In this document: positions 25,169 through 34,516 of the stretch, piece by piece
Numbering within the stretch: the stretch's first letter is position 1
Layout: each line of letters starts with the position of its first letter
NCBI GenBank assembly: GCA_963741525.1
Contig: CAVUIW010000028.1
Location: 577,770 to 641,769 of the forward strand
Direction: 5' to 3'
Origin: JANNSX01 sp963741525
Lineage (GTDB): Bacteria; Pseudomonadota; Alphaproteobacteria; Rhizobiales; Hyphomicrobiaceae
Length of the DNA: 64,000 bases
Translations under genes and position numbers: made by a program
Notes under the pieces: model-generated
What the model saw: the letters and a program-made list of their open reading frames with translations, nothing else
Databases searched by the model: none
What the model was told of the DNA's origin: nothing

Positions 25169-26991
25169 ATGCAGCTTCTGCCGGATCTGACGCCATGGGC
25201 CAGCCAAAGCCATGGTTTCGTTTACGACTGGGTGATCCAGGGCAATGACCTTCGATTGACGTCGGCCATCGCCAACATCGGCAGCGGACAGCTCGAGATC
25301 AGGGGTGGCGCCATCCAAGGCGGCACGCAGGATGTCTATCAGCGCATCCACAATTCCGACGGTTCGTCGACGGATGTGCTGGCGGGCACATTCATCCATC
25401 ATCCCGAGCACGACCACCTCCACTTCGAGGAGTTCGCCGAGTTCCGCCTGCGCGCCGTGACCGGCGGCGGGGGCGTCGGGGAGATCGTCGCGGCCGGCAG
25501 CAAGGTGAGCTTCTGCCTCCTCGACGTCGAGCGCTACGGCGCGCAAGGGCCCGCGACGCCGCAATTCCTCAGCTGCGGCCCGGTGCAGGGCATCTCCGCC
25601 GGTTGGGCCGATGTCTATCATCGGGGCCTGCCCGGCCAATCCATCGACATCACCGGCGTGCCGGACGGGGAATACTGGCTCGAGGTGGTCGCCGACCCCA
25701 CCAACCGGATCATCGAGTTCGAACGAGACGAACAATGTCACGCGGATCAGGATTTTGCTCGAGCGGCCACCCGGCAACAGCGCCATCACCGCCCGACACG
25801 TTCGAGCACAACGACAGCTTAGCTACCGCGAGCATCCTGGCGCCGCCGGAGCTGCACACCTATGCGAACCTGTCGATCCACGCTTCCCTCAACGACGACT
25901 ACTTCCGCGTCACCGCCTCGGCGACCGGCATCCTCGCCTTCGATCTGGCCTTCAAGGATGCCCGGGGCGATGTCGACATGGAGGTATTCGATGCAACCGG
26001 TGCCCTCGTCTCCCAGTCCGCCGCGGCCGGCGACCGCGAGCACATCATCGTCGAGGCGACCGCCGGGGATTACTATTACGTGCGGGTTTTCGGCTTCGAA
26101 GGTGCGACCAACCCCAACTACAGCATGATCGTCGACCCGGGCTACGCCCCCCCCTCGGGCCCCGGCCGGTTCACGGAAGGGACTGATACCGTGCGGCTCT
26201 CGAGCGCCGGCCGCTATTGGCACGCGCTGGGCGGCGAGGACGACGTCACGGGGACGGCCTCGCGCGATGTCGTGTTCGGCGATGGCGGCGGCGACACACT
26301 GCGCACGGGCGGCGGCCACGACGATCTCTATGGCGGCTTTGGCGCCGACAAGCTGCAGGGCGGCTCCGGAAACGACTGGATCGACGGCGGCGCCGGCAGG
26401 GATACCGCGCTCTATGCGGATGCCGTCTACGGCGTCAGCGTCGATCTTGCGGCCACGTCTGCAACAGGGGGCGCCGGCCGGGATACGCTCGTTGGCATCG
26501 AGAATGTGGGCGGATCGCGGTTCGCCGATCGCCTGTCGGGCAACGGCCTGTCGAACGTGCTCCTCGGGGATGCCGGTGCCGATCGGCTGACGGGTTTGGG
26601 CGGCGACGATTTTCTCTTCGGCGGCGCTGGCCGCGACATCATGCTGGGCGGTGCCGGTCGCGATCACTTCGTCTTCCGCTCGATCGCCGAGGCCGGGGCT
26701 GCAACGGGCTTCGACGTTATTGGCGATTTCCAGCACGGGACCGACACCGTCGATCTCGGATGGATCGACGCCAGCCGCGTGCTCGCGGGCAACAGTGCGT
26801 TCCTGTGGCGGGGGACGGCAGATTTCAGCACGTCACTCGCGGGCGAGCTGCGCGTCGAGCGGTACAACCTGGCCGGAACCACCAGCGACTATACGATTGT
26901 CTACTGCGACACCGACGGCGATCGGGCGAGCGAGTTCATGATCAAGCTCTCGGGATTGATCAATCTGACGCCGGGGGATTTCGGGCTGTAG
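25169..26991 (+). CDS. Lysyl oxidase-like / PPC / RTX-repeat secreted protein, two frameshifts
   Basis: Correcting two single-base insertions (near 25722, extra T; near 25785, extra C) gives a 606-residue protein. Residues about 1-195 are a lysyl oxidase-like domain with the His-rich copper site HHPEHDHLHFEEFAEFRL and the closing NETNNVTRIRILLERPPG. Residues about 205-320 resemble a bacterial pre-peptidase C-terminal domain (DTFEHNDSLATASILAPPEL, then AGDYYYVRVFGFEG). The rest carries RTX nonapeptides (GGFGADKLQGGSGNDWIDGG) and a serralysin-type C-terminal segment (FDVIGDFQHGTDTVDLG). No N-terminal signal is visible. RTX repeats point to type I secretion with calcium-dependent folding outside the cell. 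The ATG at 25169 has GGAG nine bases upstream. Confidence 0.75.
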
Positions 26992-27047
26992 GTCCGGGCG
27001 GGTGGCTGTCGCAGCTCAGACTATCTGGCCGTCTGGTCACGCATCTA

Positions 27048-27087
27048 ATACCAACCTTCATGGGTACTGACCCATGAAGGTTGGTAT
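27048..27087. repeat. Perfect 18-bp-stem palindrome
   Basis: Arms ATACCAACCTTCATGGGT and ACCCATGAAGGTTGGTAT are exact complements around the loop ACTG. It lies between the RTX gene and tRNA-Arg. It may serve as a terminator for the RTX gene, but the perfect symmetry resembles a dispersed palindromic repeat. Confidence 0.85.
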
Positions 27088-27201
27088 CGGCGCGTGGCGG
27101 CCGGCTCTTGGAACGAGAGTCGCCTCGCGCAAACAAGAGAGAATATCAGCCTGCGCTCCGCCGCTGGTGAGTCGAGGTCTGCGCAGGCTGGTATAATTCG
27201 T

Positions 27202-27278
<77 letters not shown>

Positions 27279-27329
27279 AAGCCGCCGCGTCTCGACAAGT
27301 CGAACACGCGGTGCGAGCAATTTCTAGAG

Positions 27330-27370
27330 TGCTTCCGGAAAAGTGCGAAGCGGTTTTCCGAAAAGAAGCA
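27330..27370. repeat. Palindromic repeat beside tRNA-Arg
   Basis: Outer arms TGCTTC and GAAGCA, inner arms CGGAAAA and TTTTCCG, loop GTGCGAAGCGG. It resembles a common Rhizobiales intergenic palindrome (CGGAAAA...TTTTCCG). Confidence 0.7.
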
Positions 27371-27385
27371 CGACAAACCAGGGAA

Positions 27386-27428
27386 TTAGGGTGTTGAAGT
27401 GATTCAACGAAAAACGGAAACACCCTAA
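27386..27428 (-). terminator. Hairpin downstream of wecB, putative terminator
   Basis: Outer arms TTAGGGTGTT and AACACCCTAA with an inner hairpin GTTGAA-GTGA-TTCAAC. On the minus strand it lies 37 bases past the wecB stop. It may be part of the neighbouring palindromic repeat rather than a true terminator. Confidence 0.5.
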
Positions 27429-27464
27429 GGCCGTGACGCCGCGATCGCAACTGGCAAGCGCGGC

Positions 27465-28700
27465 TCAGGATCCCACACCCGGCGAGCCGTTGGCGATGGG
27501 TCTTTCGGCAGGCTCGGTCGGCTTGGGCTCGGGAGTGGTTTTTCCGGCCAGGATCGCTGCCGCATTCGAAGGCAGCGATATGACCTCGCTCGGGGTCGCA
27601 AAGCCCAGCAATGCGGCGGCGATCATCTCGGCAGCTTTGCCGTCGCCGAACGGATTTGGGCCTGCGATCTTCATCGGCTCGTGACCGGATGTCAGGGTCC
27701 GGACACTCTCGACAATCGACTTCGTATCGCTGCCCGCAAGCCGTCCGAAACCGGCTTCGACGACCTCCGGCCGTTCGGTCACCTCGCGCGTGATGACGAT
27801 GGGCGTGCCGAAGGTCGGGGCTTCCTCCTGGATGCCACCGGAGTCGGTAATGACGGTCCAAGCCTTGCTCATGAGGTAGACGAAGTCGGGGTAGCGCAGG
27901 GGTTCGAGGAGCCGGATGTTCGGGTTCTCGCCGAGGTGCTCGGCCACCGCGCTGCGGACGTTCGGATTGAGATGCACCGGGAAAACAATGAGCTTGTCGC
28001 CGTCGCGCGCCAGCTCCTTCAGCGCCTTGAGCACGCGCTCCAGCGGTCCGCCGAAATTCTCCCGGCGATGGCCGGTGACGAGCACCAGTTTCTTGTCCGC
28101 AGGCAGCCGCTCGATCTCGGGATCGTGCGGCCGAAAGCCGTTCTTGATCCGCGTCAATGTATAAAGCAGGGCATCGACGACAGTGTTGCCGGTTACCATG
28201 ATCGTTTCGGGGGCCACGCCCTCGTTGAGGAGGTTGGCTCGGGCGGCTGCGGTCGGCGCGAAGTGCCGCGTCGTCGCGACGGTGACCACGCGGCGGGCGA
28301 ACTCTTCGGGCCATGGCGAGTAGAGATCGTGGGTGCGCAGGCCCGCTTCAATATGCGCGACGGGCACGCGCTCGAGAAATCCAGCGATGGCGCCGGCCAT
28401 GGCCGTCAGCGTGTCGCCTTGCACGACGATGTAGTCGTATCGCGTTTTGCCGAGCAGCTCGGAGAAGCGGCTGAGCATCGCGCTGGCCTTGCCCGTCAGC
28501 CGGGCATGCTCCAGCACGTCGGTCGCTTTGTGGGTTATGTCGATCTCGAACAGCTCGAGCAGGCCGTCGGCGAGTTCGATGTGCTGGCCGGTCCAGAAGG
28601 TTTCGACGACGACGTCTGGTTGTCGCGCAAGCGCCCGGTAGACAGGCCCGAGCTTGATGATGTCGGGCCGCGTGCCGAGCACGAGGAGAACTCTACGCAT
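27465..28700 (-). CDS. wecB: UDP-N-acetylglucosamine 2-epimerase (non-hydrolysing)
   Basis: A 411-residue cytoplasmic enzyme converting UDP-GlcNAc to UDP-ManNAc. The N-terminal LVLGTRPDIIKLGPVYRAL, the catalytic-region TGHRRENFGGPLERVL and the UDP-binding DSGGIQEEAPTFGTP are all present, with conserved Asp, Glu and His positions. A low-complexity tail of about 35 residues (TTPEPKPTEPAERP) extends beyond the usual end. It is the only minus-strand gene of the EPS island; its partner wecC is 29 kb away at 57312, and together they make UDP-ManNAcA. Confidence 0.95.
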   Translation of the reverse strand: MRRVLLVLGTRPDIIKLGPVYRALARQPDVVVETFWTGQHIELADGLLELFEIDITHKATDVLEHARLTGKASAMLSRFSELLGKTRYDYIVVQGDTLTAMAGAIAGFLERVPVAHIEAGLRTHDLYSPWPEEFARRVVTVATTRHFAPTAAARANLLNEGVAPETIMVTGNTVVDALLYTLTRIKNGFRPHDPEIERLPADKKLVLVTGHRRENFGGPLERVLKALKELARDGDKLIVFPVHLNPNVRSAVAEHLGENPNIRLLEPLRYPDFVYLMSKAWTVITDSGGIQEEAPTFGTPIVITREVTERPEVVEAGFGRLAGSDTKSIVESVRTLTSGHEPMKIAGPNPFGDGKAAEMIAAALLGFATPSEVISLPSNAAAILAGKTTPEPKPTEPAERPIANGSPGVGS

Positions 28701-29125
28701 CGATCAACCCTTCACACCGGCGCCCACGCGTGCCGCGCGGGCACCTTACCGCAAATCGGCGGGACTCTTCGCAGACTTGTTGGCGATTGGCAAATGGAGT
28801 CCACGGAGTTAACCAACGACGGTCGCGGCGGCCGGTGAATGTGCTCGCCTCCTGGCCCGGTGCGCTGAATTGTAACGCTCAATTGTAACGCGCGCGATCT
28901 GGGATCTGTCGATGCGAACACGGAAAATCAGTTAACGCCTATGCTGCGCCCGGCACTTCGAGAACCTCGTCTGTTACACTTCGGTTGCGTCACCGATATG
29001 ACACCGCCTTACGCAAGATGCATACGTAAGCTGCGCACGAAATTCCTTGCGGTTTGGGCAGCGGGTAGCTAAGAGTGACCCGTAGCCGATGCGACGTAGC
29101 GCGCAGAAATACAATAAGAAAAATA
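28701..29125. promoter_or_regulatory. Divergent control region of the EPS island
   Basis: These 425 bases separate wecB (minus) from the plus-strand EPS genes, and no gene is seen in them. An 11-base word AATTGTAACGC occurs twice in tandem at 28868-28878 and 28881-28891 (13-base period), which suits side-by-side protein binding on one helix face. The stretch is less GC-rich than its surroundings. I could not fix -35/-10 boxes. Confidence 0.4.
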
Positions 29126-30784
29126 ATGAGCGATGCGCGCTCAGCAAGGCGGTCACAGCGGTGGTGTGAACTGCGGGAGTTGGAAGTGTCTGCGGGTGCG
29201 GTAGGTCAGCGTATCGGACGTTTGGCGGTCGATCTTGTTCTCTTGGGTGTCGCGGCGGTCACCGCTCTCGCGCTGCGTGAGAACGCGACGCTGGAACCCG
29301 ACAAGCTCGTGGCCGTCTTACCCTATCTCGCGATTTCTACGGCGGTCGCCGTACCCACCAGCCTCGCGCTCGGTCTCGACAGGGCATTCTGGCGATTTTC
29401 CGCTCTGGCTGACTTTATCAAAGTACTCACTTGGATTTCATTCACGGTTCTTGCGGCAACGGTTCTCGTCTTTGTCTACAATCGCCTAGATGGTGTATCG
29501 AGGTCGATCCCGATCCTGCATGCGCTTGTCGCCGTCTGCCTGCTGGTCGGCACGCGGGTGACTGTTCGCGCGCGCCATCTCAGCCAGTCGCGCAGACCCG
29601 ATCCGGCGCTGATCGCGCGTCCGGGATCAGTGGCGAGAGACGACTGTGTGCTGATCGTCGGCGTGAACGATCTGACCTGGCTGTTTCTGCGGGCGTTGGG
29701 CGAGCTGGACCAGGACAATGTCCGGATCGCCGGCATCGTCGCCACGACGCCGCGACCGAACCGGCAAACAGTGCGCGGCCATCGGATCTACGGCGCCGAT
29801 GAGCATGTGCCCGATATCATCAGGGGCCTCATGGTGCACGGCGTCAGGGTGCAGAGGATCATCGTCACGGTTGATCCTGCGTCCCTGCCGGAGGAGCTCG
29901 CCCGAAGCCTGACCGCGATCGCGGACCGAGGCCAGGTGCGCGTCGAGATGCTGTTCGATCTCATTGGTCTGCGGGCGCAGGACCCGGCGCGACAGCCCGA
30001 TGCGTCCACCGGATCGCCTGGGACGGCGAAGAGCGCGAACGCGCGAATGGCCGGCGGTTCCTCATCGGAGAACCTGGATACGGTATCGATTGCCAACCGG
30101 CCGTTTTGGAAGATCAAGCGAGCCGGCGACTTTCTTGTCGCGGCAATCCTGCTGGTGCTGCTCGCACCGCTCACTCTGGCCGTCGGTTGCGCGGTCGCGA
30201 TCTGGATCGGCCGGCCGCTGATCTTCTGGCAGGACCGGCCCGGCCGCGGCGGACGCCGGTTCCGGCTCTACAAGTTCAGGACCATGGGGCCGGCTCACGG
30301 TGCCGACGGCAGGCCTCTCGCCGACGACCATCGGCTCAATTGGCTCGGCCACTTCCTGCGCATGACGCGGCTCGACGAGCTGCCCCAGCTTTGGAACATT
30401 CTCGTGGGCGACATGTCGTTCGTGGGGCCCCGGCCGCTGCTCCTCGCCGACCAGGTCGAAGGCGAAACCGTGCGCTTGCTCGTGCGCCCAGGGTTGACGG
30501 GCTGGGCGCAGATCATGGGTGGGCGTGCGGTCAGCGCAGCCGACAAGATGGCGCTCGATGCCTGGTATGTTCGCAATGCGAGCCCGATGTTCGACTTCAG
30601 GATTCTGTTCAAGACACTGCCCATCATCATCGGTGGCGAGCGGATCACCAGCGAGGCGAAGCGGGCTTGGGAGGTTGCAGCCGCCAGCGCAACGACCCGG
30701 TCCGAGGGGCATGTCGCGAAATCCGAGCCTGCGCGATCGAGCTTGCACGGATTGGGCGAGCGCGTCGGCTCGATTGGTGGTTAG
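29126..30784 (+). CDS. Polyprenyl-phosphate sugar-1-phosphate transferase (priming)
   Basis: A 552-residue inner-membrane enzyme that starts repeat-unit assembly by moving a sugar-1-phosphate onto undecaprenyl phosphate. The N-terminal part has four predicted spans and a Rossmann-like segment (DDCVLIVGVNDLTWLFLRAL). The catalytic C-terminal domain (about residues 325-515) holds FWKIKRAGDFLVAAILLVLL, the basic KFRTM motif, DELPQLWNILVGDMSFVGPRP and RPGLTGWAQIMGG. The architecture is that of WcaJ/WbaP-type transferases. Starts at 29126 or up to 17 codons earlier are possible; the ribosome binding site is weak. Confidence 0.9.
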   Translation: MSDARSARRSQRWCELRELEVSAGAVGQRIGRLAVDLVLLGVAAVTALALRENATLEPDKLVAVLPYLAISTAVAVPTSLALGLDRAFWRFSALADFIKVLTWISFTVLAATVLVFVYNRLDGVSRSIPILHALVAVCLLVGTRVTVRARHLSQSRRPDPALIARPGSVARDDCVLIVGVNDLTWLFLRALGELDQDNVRIAGIVATTPRPNRQTVRGHRIYGADEHVPDIIRGLMVHGVRVQRIIVTVDPASLPEELARSLTAIADRGQVRVEMLFDLIGLRAQDPARQPDASTGSPGTAKSANARMAGGSSSENLDTVSIANRPFWKIKRAGDFLVAAILLVLLAPLTLAVGCAVAIWIGRPLIFWQDRPGRGGRRFRLYKFRTMGPAHGADGRPLADDHRLNWLGHFLRMTRLDELPQLWNILVGDMSFVGPRPLLLADQVEGETVRLLVRPGLTGWAQIMGGRAVSAADKMALDAWYVRNASPMFDFRILFKTLPIIIGGERITSEAKRAWEVAAASATTRSEGHVAKSEPARSSLHGLGERVGSIGG

Positions 30785-30787
30785 GCC

Positions 30788-31375
30788 ATGTCAATGCTGA
30801 TTGGCCAGGGTTCGAAGGGCAAAACCGGCCGGTGCAACGCGCCGGTACCGATCGCCCCCGGCAATGCCGGCGAGTCAAGCGACTGGATCGTGGTCAACTG
30901 CCTGCCGCACAAGGAGAGCGTCGCGCTCGAGCACCTCGGACGGCAGGCGTTCACCTGCTATTGCCCGATGATCCGCCGGCAGGTGCGGCATGCCCGGCGC
31001 ACCTACGAATCCGTGCGCCCGCTGTTCCCCAGCTACGTGTTCGTCTCCCTCGATTTCGGCCGGCAGAGCTGGCGGTCGCTGCTTTCGACGCGTGGCGTTC
31101 GCGGCATCGTCAGTTGTGGGGAGGCGCCGAGCACGCTCAGGAGCGACATCATCGAGCAGCTGAGGGCCCGCGAGATCGATGGCGCCATCACCCGCCCGAC
31201 GGCTCCCTTTCGCATTGGCCAACGGGTGAGCATCGTGCGAGGCGCCCTCGACGGCCTGGTCGCGACCATCGTCGACCTCGACGAGAAGGATCGCATCGTC
31301 GTGCTGCTCGACCTGCTCAATCGCCCGGTGCGAGTTAGTGTAAAGAGTGAATCCTTGGCCGAAGTTCCGCAGTGA
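30788..31375 (+). CDS. NusG/RfaH-like specialised transcription antiterminator
   Basis: A 195-residue NusG paralogue. The NGN domain begins after a variable 30-residue leader (SDWIVVNCLPHKESVALEHL, then RPLFPSYVFVSLDF). The KOW domain follows (PFRIGQRVSIVRGALDGLVA). The sequence departs from housekeeping NusG and fits the RfaH/ActX/LoaP group that keeps RNA polymerase moving through long surface-polysaccharide operons. Position, second in a 33-kb co-directional island and three bases after the primer transferase, supports that role (inference). Confidence 0.85.
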   Translation: MSMLIGQGSKGKTGRCNAPVPIAPGNAGESSDWIVVNCLPHKESVALEHLGRQAFTCYCPMIRRQVRHARRTYESVRPLFPSYVFVSLDFGRQSWRSLLSTRGVRGIVSCGEAPSTLRSDIIEQLRAREIDGAITRPTAPFRIGQRVSIVRGALDGLVATIVDLDEKDRIVVLLDLLNRPVRVSVKSESLAEVPQ

Positions 31376-31659
31376 CAATGTAGGGTGCTGCGATGGTGTC
31401 GCCGGGTTGCGATCCGCCGTGACGGTTTTGGCTGAGTTTTCGTCGCCGCCAGCCGCCTGATCCGGCTCCGCTCGAGCCCAACGGGCAACGGCGCAATCGC
31501 ACGGAGCGGCAGTGAGACGTAGGGCGCGGGAGCGGCCTTCCTCATCGAAGCGGCGAGTTCTGATCGGGGTGCTGGGCCCGGTCCTTGTGACGACTTCGGG
31601 TTGAAGCGATTCACCCGAAAGTGCGGTAGCGTGGAAGGATTGCAATTGTCATCAGCGCC

Positions 31660-32037
31660 ATGGCCTCGCACATGAACGTCATTCCACTCATTCTCTTCAC
31701 GGTCCTGACGAATGCCGTCGCGCAGATCTTGCTGAAGCGCGGCATGCTCTCGCTTGGGCCGCTCGACTTCTCCGCGTCCTCGCCGCTCGTCACGATCTTC
31801 CGGGTGGTCTTTCAGCCCTTCGTGTTCGGCGGGCTCTGCGTGTTCGTCATCAGCATGGCCTCTCATCTCTACGTGCTGTCGAAGGCCGAGCTGAGTTTCG
31901 CCTATCCGTTCCTGAGCCTCGCCTACGTCGTCGTGCTGGCCTTCGCCTGGTTCGCGTTCGATGAGCAGGTCGGGCTGTTGCGGATTGCTGGCGTGGCGCT
32001 GATCTGCCTGGGGACGGTTCTGGTCGCGCGCAGCTGA
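31660..32037 (+). CDS. SMR/EamA-like half transporter (ArnE/F-like)
   Basis: A 125-residue membrane protein with four predicted spans (MNVIPLILFTVLTNAVAQIL, then VFGGLCVFVISMASHLYVLS, and two more). Its size and the motifs AQILLKRGML and SFAYPFLSLAYVVVLAFAW match small EamA/SMR-type proteins such as ArnE/ArnF that flip undecaprenyl-phosphate-linked sugars. In this island it could flip a polyprenyl-phosphate sugar such as polyprenyl-P-arabinose (inference). The start is the ATG at 31660 or another four codons on. The preceding 284-base gap shows no gene. Confidence 0.7.
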   Translation: MASHMNVIPLILFTVLTNAVAQILLKRGMLSLGPLDFSASSPLVTIFRVVFQPFVFGGLCVFVISMASHLYVLSKAELSFAYPFLSLAYVVVLAFAWFAFDEQVGLLRIAGVALICLGTVLVARS

Positions 32038-32078
32038 CGACTGCACTTCATCGGCATTAAGACTCACAGCGAGAACGC

Positions 32079-33092
32079 ATGAGACACATTCTCTTCGGCG
32101 GCAGCGGCTTTGTCGGTCACGTGCTCGCGCGCGATCTCGCGGCCATGGGCGAAGAGGTCGTCGTCGCCGACATCGTGAAGCCGGCCGGGCGCGACGATCC
32201 GGGCATCCGGTTCCATCACGTCGATGTCACGGATCGCGACGCCGTCCGCCGGTTCGACGTTCGCGCTGACGACATGGTCTACAATCTATCGGCGAAGATG
32301 CTGAGCCCGATCATGCCGAGGGCGAAGCGGCACGACTTCTTCTGGCCGGTGAACTTCCACGGCGTCGAGCATATCCTGGAGCGACTCGAGGCCGCCGGCT
32401 GTCCCCGCCTCGTGCACTTCACGACGGATATGGTCTACGGGCACACGGTCACTGTTCCGACGCCCGAGTCCCATCCGACGAAGCCACTCGGCGAATACGG
32501 CCTGAGCAAGCTCGCGACCGAGGCACTCTGCGAAGACTACCGCAAGCGCGGGATGCAGATCTCGATTTTCCGGCCTCGGCTCATCATTGGCCCTGGGCGG
32601 CTCGGCATCCTCGTCAAGCTGTTCTGGCTGATCGACCATCATCTCCCCATTCCGATGATCGGCAGCGGCAAGAATCCCTACCAGTTCATCGCGGTGCAGG
32701 ATTGCGCCAACGCGGCGAGGCTCGCCTGGGAGAAAGGCGTGCCGAATGGCGTCTACAATCTGGGCTCCAAGAACCCACCCTCCGTCCGCACGCTGCTGTC
32801 CAAGCTGATCGCGGCGACCGGCAGCCGGTCGATCCTGCTGCCGGTCTGGGCGCCCTTCGTGAAAGCGACGCTTGATGCGCTCGACTGGGCGAACGTGCCG
32901 CTGATGGACCCCGAGCAGTACAAGATCGCGGACGAGTATTGCATTCTCGACACGGCCGCCGCCGAGCGCGACCTCGGCTGGCATCCCGCCGACAGCGACG
33001 ACGCCATGCTGATCGCCGCCTACAGAACCTATCGGGAGAAGATCGGCGCGCCGGCGCCGATTGCAGCCGGCGCTAAGAGGATCGCTCCATGA
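32079..33092 (+). CDS. NAD-dependent epimerase/dehydratase (extended SDR)
   Basis: A 337-residue extended short-chain dehydrogenase acting on a nucleotide-sugar. The dinucleotide loop is FGGSGFVGHVLA (GxxGxxG) and the catalytic pair is in EYGLSKLATEAL (YxxxK). The strand FTTDMVYGHT supplies the Ser/Thr. The substrate is unknown. The class III aminotransferase starts inside its stop (ATGA overlap), so it may produce a keto-sugar that the aminotransferase uses, although that aminotransferase class rarely acts on sugars. Confidence 0.85.
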   Translation: MRHILFGGSGFVGHVLARDLAAMGEEVVVADIVKPAGRDDPGIRFHHVDVTDRDAVRRFDVRADDMVYNLSAKMLSPIMPRAKRHDFFWPVNFHGVEHILERLEAAGCPRLVHFTTDMVYGHTVTVPTPESHPTKPLGEYGLSKLATEALCEDYRKRGMQISIFRPRLIIGPGRLGILVKLFWLIDHHLPIPMIGSGKNPYQFIAVQDCANAARLAWEKGVPNGVYNLGSKNPPSVRTLLSKLIAATGSRSILLPVWAPFVKATLDALDWANVPLMDPEQYKIADEYCILDTAAAERDLGWHPADSDDAMLIAAYRTYREKIGAPAPIAAGAKRIAP

Positions 33093-34516
33093 CCGAGGCG
33101 TTTCAACTGAACATCCCCGCACGGCCGAAGCTCCTGACGGTCGAGGACAGCAAGGCGTTGCCTTTGCCCCGCGTGCAGGAGCTGTTCTCGGCCCACCTCA
33201 ACACGGCCCAGCTCCACGTCATGAAGCTGCTCGGCTTCGACAAGATCCTCGTCGAGCGTGCCGAGGGCATGCACTACATCACGCGCGACGGGCGGCGCAT
33301 TCTCGATTTCTTTGGCGGTTTCGGATCGCTCGCCTTCGGGCATAACCATCCCCGCATCCTCGCGGCGCGCCAGAAATTTCAGGAAGAGCGGCGCCACGAA
33401 ATCGCGATCGCGTTCCTTTCCCAATATGCAAGTGCTCTGGCCTACAATCTCGCGGAGATCTCGCCCGATCCGCTGAGCATGGTATTCTTCGGCTCCGCCG
33501 GCAGCGAGGCGATGGAAGCGGCGATCAAAGTCGCCGAGCAGGCCCAGGGGCCCGGGCGCGCCAAGATCGTCTATGCCGAGAACGCGTTCCACGGAAAGAC
33601 CAAGGGCACGCTGTCGCTCACCGATTCCTCGCTCTACCGCTCGAAGTTCAAGCTCGTCGAGAATACCGTTCGCGTGCCCTTCGGCGACATCGAGGCGCTG
33701 CGGTTGGCGGTCGAGGCCGATCGCGAGATCGGCATCGTCGTCATGGAAACCATCCAGGGCGGCGCCGGGATCGTCGAGGCCCCCGCGGAGTACTGGAGGC
33801 AACTCAGGGCGCTCTGCGACAAGCACGGAATTCTTTGGATCGCCGACGAGGTGCAGTGCGGCCTCGGCCGGACCGGGCGCTTCTACGCCTTCGAACACGC
33901 CGGCGTCGTCCCCGATGTGACGGCACTCGCCAAGTCGCTCGGCGGCGGCAAATGCGCGATGGGCGCCATGATCGCGAGTCGCGACGTCTACATGCGGGCC
34001 TATGGCAAGCCCGCGACCGCGCTCATCCACGGGCCGGCGACGTTTGGCGGTATCGGCGAAAGTTGTGTCACCGCGATCGAGGCGCTCAACGTGCTCTACG
34101 ATGAAAATCTGATGGGCAACGCTGAGACCGTCGGCGGGGAGCTGATCGAGGGGCTGCGAAAGCTCAAGAGCAAGTATCCAACGCTCATCGGCGAGGTTCG
34201 GGGGCGCGGGCTGATGATCGGGCTCGAGTTCAACGACATCAGCCAGACGCTCCCCTTCGGATTGCGCCAGGCGGTTTCCCTGCTCGACGCCAAGCTCAAG
34301 GGCAGTCTCTGTGGTTTCGTCGGCGCCCTGCTGCTGCGGGACTACAACATCCTCGTCGCATTCACGGAGTACAACCGTAACGTCATGCGGCTCGAGCCGC
34401 CGCTGATCTGCTCCAAGGCCGACGTCGAGACATTCCTCAACGCCCTCGACGATCTCCTCGGCCGGGGCGTGACGGGCATCGTCAAGGACTTCATCGCAAC
34501 ACAGGTGCGCAGGTGA
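33089..34516 (+). CDS. PLP-dependent class III aminotransferase
   Basis: A 475-residue fold-type I PLP enzyme of the class III group (acetylornithine/GABA-like). Visible are FFGSAGSEAMEAAIKVAEQA (phosphate-binding turn), WIADEVQCGLGRTGRFYAFE (PLP-ring Asp) and TALAKSLGGGKCAMGAMIAS, whose first Lys is the likely Schiff-base residue. An N-terminal extension of about 60 residues precedes the core. It overlaps the epimerase before it and the bi-domain oxidoreductase after it by four bases each. The amino acceptor is unknown. Confidence 0.85.
   Translation: MTEAFQLNIPARPKLLTVEDSKALPLPRVQELFSAHLNTAQLHVMKLLGFDKILVERAEGMHYITRDGRRILDFFGGFGSLAFGHNHPRILAARQKFQEERRHEIAIAFLSQYASALAYNLAEISPDPLSMVFFGSAGSEAMEAAIKVAEQAQGPGRAKIVYAENAFHGKTKGTLSLTDSSLYRSKFKLVENTVRVPFGDIEALRLAVEADREIGIVVMETIQGGAGIVEAPAEYWRQLRALCDKHGILWIADEVQCGLGRTGRFYAFEHAGVVPDVTALAKSLGGGKCAMGAMIASRDVYMRAYGKPATALIHGPATFGGIGESCVTAIEALNVLYDENLMGNAETVGGELIEGLRKLKSKYPTLIGEVRGRGLMIGLEFNDISQTLPFGLRQAVSLLDAKLKGSLCGFVGALLLRDYNILVAFTEYNRNVMRLEPPLICSKADVETFLNALDDLLGRGVTGIVKDFIATQVRR

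Noticed and set aside
32079..33092. The SDR at 32079 as DprE2, completing the arabinose pathway
   Set aside because: It is an extended SDR of epimerase/dehydratase type with GxxGxxG and about 337 residues, whereas DprE2 is a classical SDR of about 250.
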